DNA of 13,307 nt, taken from positions 1 to 13,307 of the forward strand of contig WLHA01000012.1 of assembly GCA_009702955.1 (NCBI GenBank). Reading direction: 5' to 3'. Origin of the DNA: Actinomycetota bacterium (GTDB lineage: Bacteria > Actinomycetota > Acidimicrobiia > IMCC26256). Positions 1 to 7,134 of the stretch are shown in pieces (positions within the stretch are counted from its first letter, which is position 1; each line of letters opens with the position of its first letter). Below the pieces are notes generated by a model. The model was not told where the DNA came from and made no database searches. It was given only the letters and a program-made list of their open reading frames with translations. The position numbers and the translations under genes are program-made.

Positions 1-48
1 CAGATCTCTGCTAACTACCGCCGATACATCGACGTCTACACGGGCTAA
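1..48 (+). CDS. possible C-terminal end of a + strand gene cut by the window edge
   Basis: Frame 1 stays open from the window edge for 15 codons and ends at a TAA at 46-48. The peptide ISANYRRYIDVYTG has a protein-like composition. It would converge on the minus-strand SSB-like gene, whose stop codon lies 11 bases further on, with no terminator hairpin visible between them. Fifteen codons are too few to identify a product, and an open frame of this length occurs often by chance. Confidence 0.25.
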   Translation, partial: QISANYRRYIDVYTG

Positions 49-58
49 GCCCAGATCA

Positions 59-517
59 CTATTTAGGCAGAGGCGTTAAAGCAACGCTTGCAAGAATTGC
101 ATCGGCCCTCTTCGCCAGGGACGCGCGTTGCCTAGGCCCGTCACGCGTAACACTCGTGGCCTCGACATCAACGCGACTTCCGGTAGTGCCAACAGGTGTT
201 CTCCAGAACCGCCTGCGAACTTTGCCGACTACTAGCACTGGAGTCCCCTCCCCGGCTGCGAGCAGCCAAGCAGGCGGCGCCCACATTGTGACGGGGACCG
301 TCGCTACTCCATCGAGGGATAAGACGCGAACTTGAAGCGTCGCTACCTCTCCCCTGTCTTGAATCTCTCGAGTCTCTACCTCACTCGAGAGCACCCCTAC
401 CAGGATTGCAAAGTTCAAGCCTGTCTCAGCGGGGCTATTGGATTTGTTATCTGTCTTGCCTTTCTTACCTGCCTCAACTGCTTTCTTGCTTATCTCATTG
501 CGTGTTCCTGATTGCAT
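59..517 (-). CDS. SSB-like OB-fold single-stranded DNA-binding protein
   Basis: A 152-residue protein that probably binds single-stranded DNA. Residues about 35-124 read as an OB-fold of the actinobacterial SSB-like type: a first strand FAILVGVLSS, then EVETREI, a strand ATLQVRV, a central PVTMWAP, the turn GEGTPVLVVGKVRRRFWR, and a final strand RVDVEATSVTR. The paired GKVRRRFWR and VEATSV segments resemble short SSB paralogs of actinobacteria. Residues 1-33 are a Lys-rich polar extension. The C-terminus (ALTPLPK) lacks the acidic DDDIPF-type tip that replicative SSB uses to recruit partners, so this is more likely an accessory or stress paralog than the essential SSB. The ATG is well supported: TAAGGAG at 524-530 lies 6 nt upstream. 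The gene stands alone, diverging from the NTF2-like gene. The family call is by motif recognition and has not been checked by alignment. Confidence 0.72.
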   Translation of the reverse strand: MQSGTRNEISKKAVEAGKKGKTDNKSNSPAETGLNFAILVGVLSSEVETREIQDRGEVATLQVRVLSLDGVATVPVTMWAPPAWLLAAGEGTPVLVVGKVRRRFWRTPVGTTGSRVDVEATSVTRDGPRQRASLAKRADAILASVALTPLPK

Positions 518-523
518 AGCCGT

Positions 524-530
524 CTCCTTA
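524..530 (-). promoter_or_regulatory. Shine-Dalgarno of the SSB-like gene
   Basis: The minus strand reads TAAGGAG, 6 nt before the ATG at 517-515. It is a near-perfect match to the anti-SD sequence visible in the 16S 3' end of this same window, and it fixes the start of the SSB-like gene. Confidence 0.7.
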
Positions 531-641
531 TACCCAAAACTTCGCTTCCTAGGTGGGGGAAATACGGTCTGGCGAACTCCACGCTTGGGGGAACTTGATG
601 CGCTGAATCGAGAGTAACGCAGGCCTGCGACAATTACGCCG

Positions 642-647
642 TAAAGT
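642..647 (+). promoter_or_regulatory. possible -10 element for leaderless start of the NTF2-like gene
   Basis: TAAAGT fits the TAnnnT form of a -10 hexamer and ends 7 nt before the ATG at 655. That is the spacing expected of leaderless mRNAs, which are common in actinobacteria. No ribosome-binding sequence precedes either possible start (GTG 646 or ATG 655), which makes a leaderless start attractive. No clear -35 box is visible. The rest of the 518-645 gap holds no further recognisable structure apart from the SSB-like gene's ribosome-binding site. Confidence 0.25.
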
Positions 648-654
648 GAACGCC

Positions 655-1137
655 ATGAATCTAAACCCCCTGCCCCTCAACCCCCTGCCTCTCAACCCCA
701 CGCCTCTCAACCCCACGCCTCTTAACCCCACGCCTCTTAACCCCCTGCAGATTGATATCCACGCACTCGCAGCCGATTTCATCGCAAATGTTGAGACCTG
801 CAACCTTGAGGCTTTAGCGGCCATGTATGCACCAGATGGCATTGTAAATATCAATGCCATAGGGGTTGACCAGCCAGCAGCCGAGACATTTGAGACGCTT
901 CGAGCGATGCACCAGAGGGCGGAGTCAATTAGGTACGAAGTATTAGAGGTGATTCCGACGGCGTCGGGTTACGTACAGCGACACCGTCTCCACGTCGTTG
1001 TTCCTCAGCGGGGAGATACCGGTCCCCAGCACTTAGTGATCCCTGCCTGCCTGGTGGTCACGCTCAAGGATGGCCTCGTAGCAAGAGTTGATGAGTACCT
1101 TGATTCGTCGCAGATTGCTCCGCTATTTCAGAGATAG
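655..1137 (+). CDS. NTF2/SnoaL-like domain protein with N-terminal LNP(L/T)P repeats
   Basis: About 160 residues. From roughly IDIHALAADF to the end, the protein follows the SnoaL-like/NTF2-like plan of a cone-shaped alpha+beta barrel. It has an N-terminal helix, NLEALAAMYAPDGIVNI (the usual 'D-leal-alyapDa' segment), then ETFETLRAMHQRAESIRYEVLEV, and a closing strand KDGLVARVDEYLD. Members range from small-molecule enzymes (isomerases, dehydratases) to non-catalytic binding proteins, so no substrate can be assigned. Before the domain lie six pentapeptides of LNPLP/LNPTP type. A GTG at 646 would add three residues. The next in-frame ATG (823) would remove the first helix, so the repeats are very probably translated. 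This is the only complete + strand gene recognised in the window. It diverges from the SSB-like gene and converges with the acyltransferases. Domain call fairly sure; function unknown. Confidence 0.72.
   Translation: MNLNPLPLNPLPLNPTPLNPTPLNPTPLNPLQIDIHALAADFIANVETCNLEALAAMYAPDGIVNINAIGVDQPAAETFETLRAMHQRAESIRYEVLEVIPTASGYVQRHRLHVVVPQRGDTGPQHLVIPACLVVTLKDGLVARVDEYLDSSQIAPLFQR
661..750 (+). repeat. six tandem 15-bp repeats encoding LNPLP/LNPTP
   Basis: Six consecutive 15-bp units, such as CTCAACCCCACGCCT. Units 1, 2 and 6 encode LNP followed by LP or LQ, and units 3-5 encode LNPTP. Units differ mainly at the third base of the Leu codon and at the CTG/ACG codon. Because 15 is a multiple of three, loss or gain of a unit would keep the reading frame and change only the length of the N-terminal Pro/Asn-rich segment. 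Confidence 0.9.
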
Positions 1138-1257
1138 CAACGCGATAGATGTGATTGCCATTTATGCGAAGAGCGCTCTGAACGTCGGCAACTCCTTGAG
1201 GGCGCCTATCCGCAAATGAGCAAGCCTTGGGAGTCAGAAGTGACAAATTGCTGACCT

Positions 1258-1271
1258 ACCCGAGCTCGGGT
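1258..1271. terminator. perfect 14-bp palindrome between convergent genes, possible weak terminator
   Basis: ACCCGAGCTCGGGT is fully self-complementary. It lies two bases beyond the minus-strand acyltransferase stop (TAG at 1276-1274) in the 136-base gap between convergent genes. As RNA it could form a short GC-rich hairpin on either strand. No U-tract follows on either side, so a terminator role is only suggested by position. A protein-binding site or chance are alternatives. The remainder of 1138-1273 shows nothing recognisable. Confidence 0.3.
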
Positions 1272-1273
1272 CC

Positions 1274-2704
1274 CTATGACAAGAGCCCTCTCAGCGTCGG
1301 GAGCAGGAAAGCAAATACCGAGCTAATAACAATCGCTCCCCAGACGACTGCTTTGCCGGAGCGGCTAGAGATACTCGAAGGATCCACCCATCCAACTAGT
1401 TCTTCTTGAGAATGTGCCAAACCAATACGCCAGTGCGGCAGCAGCTTCGAATCTGAGTAGGAACGTGTGGATCCAACGATGCGCTGTACGAGGTCTCGCG
1501 CTGGCCGTTCAATGAGGATGAATGCAAAATACGCGATGACGATAGAGAGGGCGGTTATTAAGAAGACGTATGTAGCAATGTGCCCGAATAGCGTTGGGAA
1601 CGGGCGGTGAACCAATAGGTACTCACCGATAATGTCGTTCCATAAATAGATTCCGAAAGAAACCGTCCCTAAAAATACGAACACGCGCGTCGCTAATAAG
1701 CGCCGCACCCATCCAGATCGCTCTCCGGGGAGAAGTGCTGGGAGGACTAAGAAGAATCCTGCTAGGAGTGATAGTTGGTTTAATAGGAATCCGGTAACCG
1801 CGCCGTCTTGATGCCATATGTCCACGGTGAGCCCAGACCGGGTCAACGCAACGAGGAGCATTCCGCTCAACACCCAGCAGGCCCATGCACGCTGTGCAAA
1901 GGCGCTGATGATCTTGGGGACACTGCCACCTAGTTCTCTCCAAACCGAGCAGACCGCCACAACCATCCCAAGAGCAAACCAATCCATAAAAGATGGGAGC
2001 CAATAGCCAAGTTCAGAGAGTGGGAACCATCGTCTGAAATACTGCACTTCGCCATTTAGGAAGAGTAACCAGGCCACCTTGACTGCGATTGATGCAGCGG
2101 CGATCGTGGATAGCCATACGATTTGAGCACGTAGAGCGCTGAGCCCTGCAATAGCGCCTGCCCTGCGAATAAACCACGCTATGAATGGAACCACGAGGTA
2201 GAACGAAACCTCTATCACCAATGTCCATGCGATTCCTATTCCGAGTCCAGTTATGCCTGCGAACCGATAGTTCTGCGCCAATCCGAACGTAAGCGCATAA
2301 TCACCCAAATTAGCGTTGGGAAAATCCACTGTTCCTAGGGCCATCGCTCCAAGCAACGCAAACCAATACCCCGGGAGTATTCGTCCAAGGCGTCGAAGCC
2401 AAAACGCGCCGTATTTCGGTGGTTGCGTGCCACGAAAATGGGCCAGCACGAAAGGCCTATAGAGCAAGAACCCCGAGATAACAAAGAACGCAGCAATTCC
2501 CATTCTCCCCAACGGAACTAGAAACAGGCGCAGATAGCTTGGGGCCCAGTTGACCTTAATAAGCGTTGCGAACGTACCCGCATGGTTCAAAACAACAATC
2601 AATGCGGCGATGGCCCTAGCGCCATCCATGCAAGGGAACTCAACTCTCGCAGCGGCTGCTTCAGGCAGACTCGAGGAACCAGGGCTAACCGTCATCGTAT
2701 TCAA
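1274..2704 (-). CDS. acyltransferase-3 family integral membrane acyltransferase (copy B)
   Basis: A 476-residue member of the acyltransferase 3 family (OafA/YrhL type). These polytopic membrane enzymes move acetyl or other acyl groups onto surface polysaccharides, lipids or other envelope molecules. The N-terminal segment FPCMDGARAIAALIVVLNHA carries the R-x10-H motif (R30, H41). It is followed by AFFVISGFLLYRPF, the basic loop WLRRLGRILPGYW and AWTLVIEVSFYLVVPF with E165. Around ten hydrophobic segments follow, the last (AIVISSVFAFLL) close to the C-terminus. The length is normal for a stand-alone enzyme, with no C-terminal SGNH domain. The start used is TTG at 2704, overlapping the TGA of the preceding gene in TTGA. 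A G-rich AGGGGGG (2709-2715) lies 4 nt before it, whereas ATG 2695 would be 13 nt away, so the start is uncertain. Probably translationally coupled to its paralog upstream. Acceptor unknown. Confidence 0.88.
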   Translation of the reverse strand: MNTMTVSPGSSSLPEAAAARVEFPCMDGARAIAALIVVLNHAGTFATLIKVNWAPSYLRLFLVPLGRMGIAAFFVISGFLLYRPFVLAHFRGTQPPKYGAFWLRRLGRILPGYWFALLGAMALGTVDFPNANLGDYALTFGLAQNYRFAGITGLGIGIAWTLVIEVSFYLVVPFIAWFIRRAGAIAGLSALRAQIVWLSTIAAASIAVKVAWLLFLNGEVQYFRRWFPLSELGYWLPSFMDWFALGMVVAVCSVWRELGGSVPKIISAFAQRAWACWVLSGMLLVALTRSGLTVDIWHQDGAVTGFLLNQLSLLAGFFLVLPALLPGERSGWVRRLLATRVFVFLGTVSFGIYLWNDIIGEYLLVHRPFPTLFGHIATYVFLITALSIVIAYFAFILIERPARDLVQRIVGSTRSYSDSKLLPHWRIGLAHSQEELVGWVDPSSISSRSGKAVVWGAIVISSVFAFLLPTLRGLLS

Positions 2705-4086
2705 ATGGCCCCCCTAAGGCTCGGCAGAAAAAGTGCAAAAATCGCTGCGCAGAGAATCGTACTCATCACAATAAATGAATCTGCCCGCCTCGTCTCGGCC
2801 CTTGGAAGAACAAACGCTTCGATGCGGGAGGCGTGAACCTGAAAATCGATCACGGCCCAGTCCCTGAAGCGTCTTGCCTCCGGTCGTCTGCCTCCGGTAG
2901 CTACCGTTGCCAGAGAACGAGACGGCGACTCCACTAGGACGTAAGACACATAGGCGGCGACACCCGTGAAGATCAACGCCATAGATACGAATACAGGCGC
3001 AGACTTCAGCAATGGGAGACTCTCACTCCAACGCTCGATGAGGATCACTAATGACAAGTGCCAGAGGTAGGCACCAAATGCTACCGTTCCACAAAGAAAA
3101 AACGGCCTTGACGCAAGTATCCGACGCAGAGCTCCAAGACGCACCCCAGGAATTACTGCTGGGAGAATGATCGCAAACGCCGCGATAATTGATAACTCGT
3201 CGCGAATAAAGGCAGTACTTCTCTCAAGGTTAAGAAGTCCAGGGACTAGCGGCATCCCAGCACGCCCCAAGGCAATTACCATGATCCCAGCGATACCCCA
3301 AGATGCCCAGGGCCTCTCAGCAAAAATGCGCAGAGCGCGGTTATTCACGCCGCCAGTCTCTCTCCATGCACTCGCCAGAGCAAGCAGCATGCCTAGCCCA
3401 AACATGTCGAGAAACGAAGGTAGCCAAGAACCAAGATTGTAAATAGGGAACCACGTTCTTGATGGCCCGCCCCAGTCGCCAATGACAAAGATCGAGATAT
3501 ATCGGCTGAGCATTCCTATAAGAATCAATACGGTTACAACTATCAGATTCGAACGCAATACTGAACTGCGCGCCGGTTTACTGGATCTACCTGAGATTAA
3601 ACGTGCGAAACCAGCGAATGCTGGAAGCAGTGCATAGAAGGCAATCTCAATCACGAGAGTCCAAGCAACTACAAGTCCGTATGAGAGCACACCGTACGCG
3701 TGATAGCTCCCTAGGAGACCAAACGCTGTGGCGTAACTAGTGAAGTCATGCTGATAAAAGACTGCAACCCCAAGCAGCATTGAACCGATTAAGGCGAACC
3801 AATACCCCGGGAATATTCGCGCACCTCTTCGAACCCAGAATGCTCCGGCTCGCGGAGGGCTCCCTCCATTTAGGTGAGCAATTACAAATGGGCGATAGAG
3901 CAGAAATCCGGAGAGCATGAAGAAGATTGCTACACCGAACCGGTCAAGAGTCGCTACGTGGCGAACAATCAAGCTTGGAACAGCGCCCGGATCGATAACT
4001 ATCAAAACAGTTGTTAGGTGATAGGCGATAACAGTGAATGCAGCGAATGCGCGCACCCCGTCGAGACACGGGAACGAACGCAGCAT
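2701..4086 (-). CDS. acyltransferase-3 family integral membrane acyltransferase (copy A)
   Basis: A second acyltransferase-3 enzyme, clearly paralogous to copy B directly downstream. It has the same opening FPCLDGVRAFAAFTVIAYH with R-x10-H, then IFFMLSGFLLYRPF, WVRRGARIFPGYW, AWTLVIEIAFYALLPAF and the same C-terminal end LPSLRG after a last membrane segment (copy B has LPTLRG). The enzyme should act at the cytoplasmic membrane on an envelope acceptor; sequence alone does not tell which. The ATG at 4086 is preferred because AGGTGG (4094-4099) sits 7 nt upstream, giving 461 residues starting MLRSFPCLDG. A GTG at 4158 would add 24 polar residues but has no ribosome-binding sequence. With the later start, the gap from the RS/TPR gene is 127 bases and could hold a promoter. 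The gene ends in TGA overlapping the TTG start of copy B. Confidence 0.87.
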   Translation of the reverse strand: MLRSFPCLDGVRAFAAFTVIAYHLTTVLIVIDPGAVPSLIVRHVATLDRFGVAIFFMLSGFLLYRPFVIAHLNGGSPPRAGAFWVRRGARIFPGYWFALIGSMLLGVAVFYQHDFTSYATAFGLLGSYHAYGVLSYGLVVAWTLVIEIAFYALLPAFAGFARLISGRSSKPARSSVLRSNLIVVTVLILIGMLSRYISIFVIGDWGGPSRTWFPIYNLGSWLPSFLDMFGLGMLLALASAWRETGGVNNRALRIFAERPWASWGIAGIMVIALGRAGMPLVPGLLNLERSTAFIRDELSIIAAFAIILPAVIPGVRLGALRRILASRPFFLCGTVAFGAYLWHLSLVILIERWSESLPLLKSAPVFVSMALIFTGVAAYVSYVLVESPSRSLATVATGGRRPEARRFRDWAVIDFQVHASRIEAFVLPRAETRRADSFIVMSTILCAAIFALFLPSLRGAI

Positions 4087-4213
4087 CTCAGCGCCACCTA
4101 CTAAACGGTTATCAGAAATCGATTGAGTACCAATATTTGCCCCCGCACCGTTTGACACAGGTGGAGCGTAACTTCACTACGGATAGTAAATGACCACGAA
4201 ATCGCTAATACTT

Positions 4214-5947
4214 CTAAGCCAGTGCAGCTAAACGCTCTGCAACATCGGCAAAACCAGCGTCATGCTGACGGATCCGATCAAAACGCGCTCTTGCGGCTGG
4301 GATATTCCCGGCTCGCTCCTCAAGATCGGCAAGTGCGTACCAAAGACGGAGGTGATGCGTTAGCACTCGCTTGATTCCATCGGCGCGCTTTGCAAGCAAA
4401 GTAATTGCTTCATCAAGCCTTCCGCGATCGGCGAGGGATCCAGCGAAGACAATTCGCCCCTCAGTGACAAGCTCGGAAGAAGGCGACTCATCGCCTAGTT
4501 CGCGCCACCGCGCCTCAACCGTCTCGTGATCCCCAAGGGCTCGATAGCAATCCATTAGAACTGGATGCTGAGTGACGTCGCCGGTCATGGAGTAATACTC
4601 CTCGAGTTCGCGCGACGCGTCTCGGTATTTACCATCTCGATAGAGGGCCAGACCAAAGAGTTCGCGCACGCTCGGCGAGGCTGATACCTCTTCGCGAAGT
4701 GGGCGAAGTATGCGCAATGCATCTCGCTCTCGCCCCTCAGCAAATGCATCCGCTGCCTTCATCAATGCGTCATAGTGACGTTCAGCTCTCTTGCCGCCGA
4801 CTCTCAAGATTTCATCGCGCACTGCTTGAGGCCCTGGCCTGCGGCGACGTGATGGAGTTCTGCGGGGAGGTGCATCCGCTACTCGTCGGGCACCTTTTCG
4901 CGGTGCGCGTTCCTTCGAGTCTCGCGAGACACGCCTCAGCACATCGCGCTGAACCTGCGGCTCCTGCGCCTCGTCGTTAGAGGCTCCGGCTGGTCGGCGT
5001 TTGGGCGGAGGTGTAGGCAGAGGCTCGGAGCCAATGCGGCGCCCTGAACGGGTGATAGCCCCCTCTGCTGGCCCTGAACGAGGAGAGTCTCCCCTGCTAG
5101 ACCCGCGGTACTCGCCGCGTGAATCAGAACGAGGACCGCCGCGAGAGTCAGAACGAGGACCGCCGCGAGAACCACCTCGAGAATCCCCGCGAGAGCCGGT
5201 ACGCGAGTCGCCGCGAGAATCACCGCGAGTGCCTCCCCTACCTGCTGCTGGTGAGCCAGGCCTCGACGGCCCACTGCGCGAATCGCGCGAGTCACCCATT
5301 GACCAATCGTCGCGCCTTGCAGACCCGCTACTTGATCGTGATCCGCCAGTCGCGCGTGGTGCGCTACGCGAGGTGGAGCGTGGGGCGCCAGAGCGAGGTG
5401 CACCACTGCGCGCGCCACTAGCTTTACGCTCAGCTGCGGCTGCCCTACCTGCTGGCGAGCGAGGATCAGGATCGCGCTCCTCGGGGCGTCCGCGCCCCTC
5501 ACCTCGCCTAGGTGCTCCAGTTCGGCTAGTTGCGCTACTGCGCGCGCTTGAGGAACGCGAATCACGCGAATCCCTAGAGTCGCGTGAATCACGCGAGTCC
5601 CTAGAGTCGCGAGATCCTCTCGAGTCTCTCGAGTCTGAGCGACCAGATCGCTCCTCCCCATAACGGTCGCTACCGGAGCGCCCTGATGTGGAGCGAGAGC
5701 TTGAAGCCCCTCGCGTACCCGAACCACCGGAGCGTGAGGATGGTGCTCCACGCTCCGAAGAACCGCGCTCGCCACTTGTTGAACCTCGAGATGACGAGCC
5801 TGTGCGCGATGATCCAGCCCCTCCGCGAGATCCAGAACTGTTAGCCCCAGAGCCCTTGGAACCAGCACGAGGGGACTGCGAACGCGCAGATCTGCCGCTG
5901 GGGGTTCCAGAGGCGCGGCGCGGTGAAGAACTTGATCTTTCGGGCAA
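4214..5947 (-). CDS. long Arg/Ser-rich disordered region fused to a TPR-like helical domain
   Basis: A 577-residue protein in two parts. Residues 1 to about 370 are almost entirely Arg, Ser, Gly, Pro and Asp, with RS-type runs: a DSR array at 105-131, RSGAPRSGAPRS near 180, and GDSRG/GGPRSDSR repeats at 241-285. It should be disordered and strongly basic, suggesting RNA, ribosome or phosphate-rich partners. Residues about 385-577 form a helical TPR-like domain: RAERHYDALMKAADAFAEGR, VRELFGLALYRDGKYRDASRELEEY, HPVLMDCYRALGDHETVEARW, EAITLLAKR, LRLWYALADLEERAGNIPAARARFDRI and a final HDAGFADVAERLAAL. This half resembles a TPR protein I associate with Acidimicrobiia, where the N-terminal region is, as I recall, shorter. 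The start is TTG at 5947, supported by AAGGAG 7 nt upstream. Molecular role unknown. Composition shifts sharply between halves, but it is one unbroken frame. Confidence 0.8.
   Translation of the reverse strand: MPERSSSSPRRASGTPSGRSARSQSPRAGSKGSGANSSGSRGGAGSSRTGSSSRGSTSGERGSSERGAPSSRSGGSGTRGASSSRSTSGRSGSDRYGEERSGRSDSRDSRGSRDSRDSRDSRDSRDSRDSRSSSARSSATSRTGAPRRGEGRGRPEERDPDPRSPAGRAAAAERKASGARSGAPRSGAPRSTSRSAPRATGGSRSSSGSARRDDWSMGDSRDSRSGPSRPGSPAAGRGGTRGDSRGDSRTGSRGDSRGGSRGGPRSDSRGGPRSDSRGEYRGSSRGDSPRSGPAEGAITRSGRRIGSEPLPTPPPKRRPAGASNDEAQEPQVQRDVLRRVSRDSKERAPRKGARRVADAPPRRTPSRRRRPGPQAVRDEILRVGGKRAERHYDALMKAADAFAEGRERDALRILRPLREEVSASPSVRELFGLALYRDGKYRDASRELEEYYSMTGDVTQHPVLMDCYRALGDHETVEARWRELGDESPSSELVTEGRIVFAGSLADRGRLDEAITLLAKRADGIKRVLTHHLRLWYALADLEERAGNIPAARARFDRIRQHDAGFADVAERLAALA
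5559..5612 (-). repeat. two tandem 27-bp repeats encoding the DSR array
   Basis: Units 5559-5585 and 5586-5612 match at 25 of 27 positions. Each is itself three 9-bp codon triplets for Asp-Ser-Arg. Related 9-bp units continue to about 5635. The pattern points to growth of the array by slippage or unequal recombination in multiples of 9 bp, always preserving the frame. Confidence 0.75.
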
Positions 5948-5954
5948 GAGATTG

Positions 5955-5960
5955 CTCCTT
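5955..5960 (-). promoter_or_regulatory. Shine-Dalgarno that decides the TTG start of the RS/TPR gene
   Basis: AAGGAG on the minus strand, 7 nt before the TTG at 5947-5945. The strong match and good spacing make the non-ATG start credible. Confidence 0.65.
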
Positions 5961-5966
5961 AAAGGG

Positions 5967-5982
5967 GATAGGGCATCCTATC
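5967..5982. repeat. inverted repeat in the leader of the RS/TPR gene
   Basis: GATAGG, four bases, CCTATC: six perfect pairs, 6 nt upstream of the ribosome-binding site. In mRNA it could form a small hairpin beside the ribosome-binding site. As DNA it could be an operator. No regulator can be named. Confidence 0.35.
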
Positions 5983-6042
5983 GGAGACGACCGGCATCGC
6001 TCACTTGGACCATAAAAACATAGCGAAATCGGCATAAACGCG

Positions 6043-6078
6043 ACTCTGCCGGAGGGCCCTAGGACTCTCCGGCAGAGT
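6043..6078 (-). terminator. 12-bp perfect hairpin after the lipoprotein cluster
   Basis: Arms at 6043-6054 (ACTCTGCCGGAG) and 6067-6078 (CTCCGGCAGAGT) pair without mismatch around a 12-base loop. It lies about 65 bases beyond the stop of the last lipoprotein gene and before the RS/TPR gene. The minus strand then reads TCGCGTTTAT, a poor U-tract, so termination may be partial. The strand assignment follows from gene direction. Confidence 0.6.
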
Positions 6079-6144
6079 AAGCGATCGGTACTCAAGCTTC
6101 TAGAGCTCAGATAATTTTACGCCCATGGCGTCGCCCCGCCGGGT

Positions 6145-7077
6145 CTAGTTAGGTGGAAGGGTCGTCGTCGTAGTGGTGGTTGTTGTAGTGGTGGGCGGCA
6201 GCATTTTGATCTTGAAGTTTCCGCTCCGCAGAGGGGCTACGCAGCGCTCTGCAAACTCCACTTGACTCCCGATCCCCACATCATCCAAGACCCCGCCTAG
6301 CTCACGACAAGAGGTATACGAATAACGAGCGTCAGGCACGGTTAGCCCGGGCTGCCCGGAGTACGGACCGCACATAGAGACCATCAAGAACTGGTCCCGC
6401 TCTCCACCTCGCCGATCATCTGAGTCAATCTCGCCATTTCGGTTGGTGTCTACTATCAACATCAGAGCAATTCCTGTCGCCAATTTGCTGCGATCCGAAC
6501 GCTTTGAGTCCTCTCGCATTCGCTCCTGCAGGCGAGACACCTCTTCTCCAGCAGCACGAGTAAGAGCGGATTCGCCATTCGCGCTAGTCGAACCAGCGAT
6601 CGACTTTGACTGTAGAACCGCTCCCCCTGAAATGCTGATGCAATTATTGTTTAACACATTGGGGTAGTGGCGCTCATCGCCTGAGCGGTAGCCAAAGGCC
6701 CCTAACCAGCAGGTACTGCCTGTTGTTGGGCAGTCAGTGGCTGCGGCACTCTCCGCTATGTCATGTTTTAGCGATATCCCCAGGCCTCCCTCAAACTTCA
6801 TCGATACCCCATATGGCCAGGCAGCGTTCTTGCCAGAGTCTGTGAACTCACCCTTAATGAGCTGGCCCATACCTCCATATGGGAAAACACTGCACTCAGG
6901 CTCGGTGCCTTTCACGCAGAGCCCTTTGGTCTCCAAGGAAACGGAGATCTTTCCTCGCGAGGAGATAGCAGAGTCAGCAGAACCGCCTCCAGAGACCTCA
7001 CCTACACCACAGGCGGCGGCAACTAGTACCAAGACCGCTGCAGCGGCAATAACTTTCAAATTCTTAAGCCTGCTCAT
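6145..7077 (-). CDS. lipoprotein paralog 1 with EF-hand-like loop and poly-Thr tail
   Basis: A 310-residue predicted secreted lipoprotein. The signal peptide MSRLKNLKVIAAAAVLVLVAAAC ends at the candidate lipidated Cys23 (VAAAC, an imperfect lipobox), followed by a Gly/Ser linker. The mature part opens with RGKISVSLETKGLCVKGTEPEC and contains CWLGAFGYRSGDERHYPN. At 210-221 it has an EF-hand-like calcium loop DTNRNGEIDSDD, with D1, N3, N5, G6, I8, D9 and D12 in place. It then has MCGPYS and ends with CVAPLRSGNFKIKMLP, eleven Thr and LPPN. Cysteines 54, 62, 116, 123, 146, 236, 257 and 279 recur in both paralogs, allowing up to four disulfides outside the cell. Last of three tandem copies; the ATG follows a leader shared with paralog 2. 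I do not recognise a named family; function unknown. Confidence 0.82.
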   Translation of the reverse strand: MSRLKNLKVIAAAAVLVLVAAACGVGEVSGGGSADSAISSRGKISVSLETKGLCVKGTEPECSVFPYGGMGQLIKGEFTDSGKNAAWPYGVSMKFEGGLGISLKHDIAESAAATDCPTTGSTCWLGAFGYRSGDERHYPNVLNNNCISISGGAVLQSKSIAGSTSANGESALTRAAGEEVSRLQERMREDSKRSDRSKLATGIALMLIVDTNRNGEIDSDDRRGGERDQFLMVSMCGPYSGQPGLTVPDARYSYTSCRELGGVLDDVGIGSQVEFAERCVAPLRSGNFKIKMLPPTTTTTTTTTTTLPPN

Positions 7078-7134
7078 TTTGGAAATTCCATTCGTTAGTT
7101 AGTCAGTGAAGTAACGCGAGTTAGTTCTCTGTAT
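7078..7134 (-). repeat. duplicated intergenic leader, copy 1
   Basis: The 57-base spacer before paralog 1 aligns clearly with the spacer before paralog 2 (8134-8193). Both carry CGTTA(C/T)TTCACT, an ACTA-rich stretch, then GGAA(T/C)T(T/C)C just before the ATG. The ACTA stretch places stop codons in all three frames ahead of the start. No strong Shine-Dalgarno is visible; GGAA is the nearest candidate. Confidence 0.6.

Noticed and set aside
661..750. CRISPR-like array
   Set aside because: Units are contiguous 15-mers with no spacers, and they lie in a reading frame.
549..860. Minus-strand frame with GLRGVG repeats opposite the NTF2-like gene
   Set aside because: The repeat peptide is just the antisense reading of the 15-bp units. 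The + frame continues into a coherent NTF2-like domain.
1227..1409. Short + strand frame over the acyltransferase 3' end
   Set aside because: It overlaps the end of a well-supported membrane protein on the other strand and has no family-like features.
4699..6023. Long open frames on the + strand and in another minus frame across the RS-rich gene
   Set aside because: They are shadows created by the repetitive, stop-poor Arg/Ser coding region. The chosen frame alone has a good ribosome-binding site and runs into a recognisable TPR-like domain.
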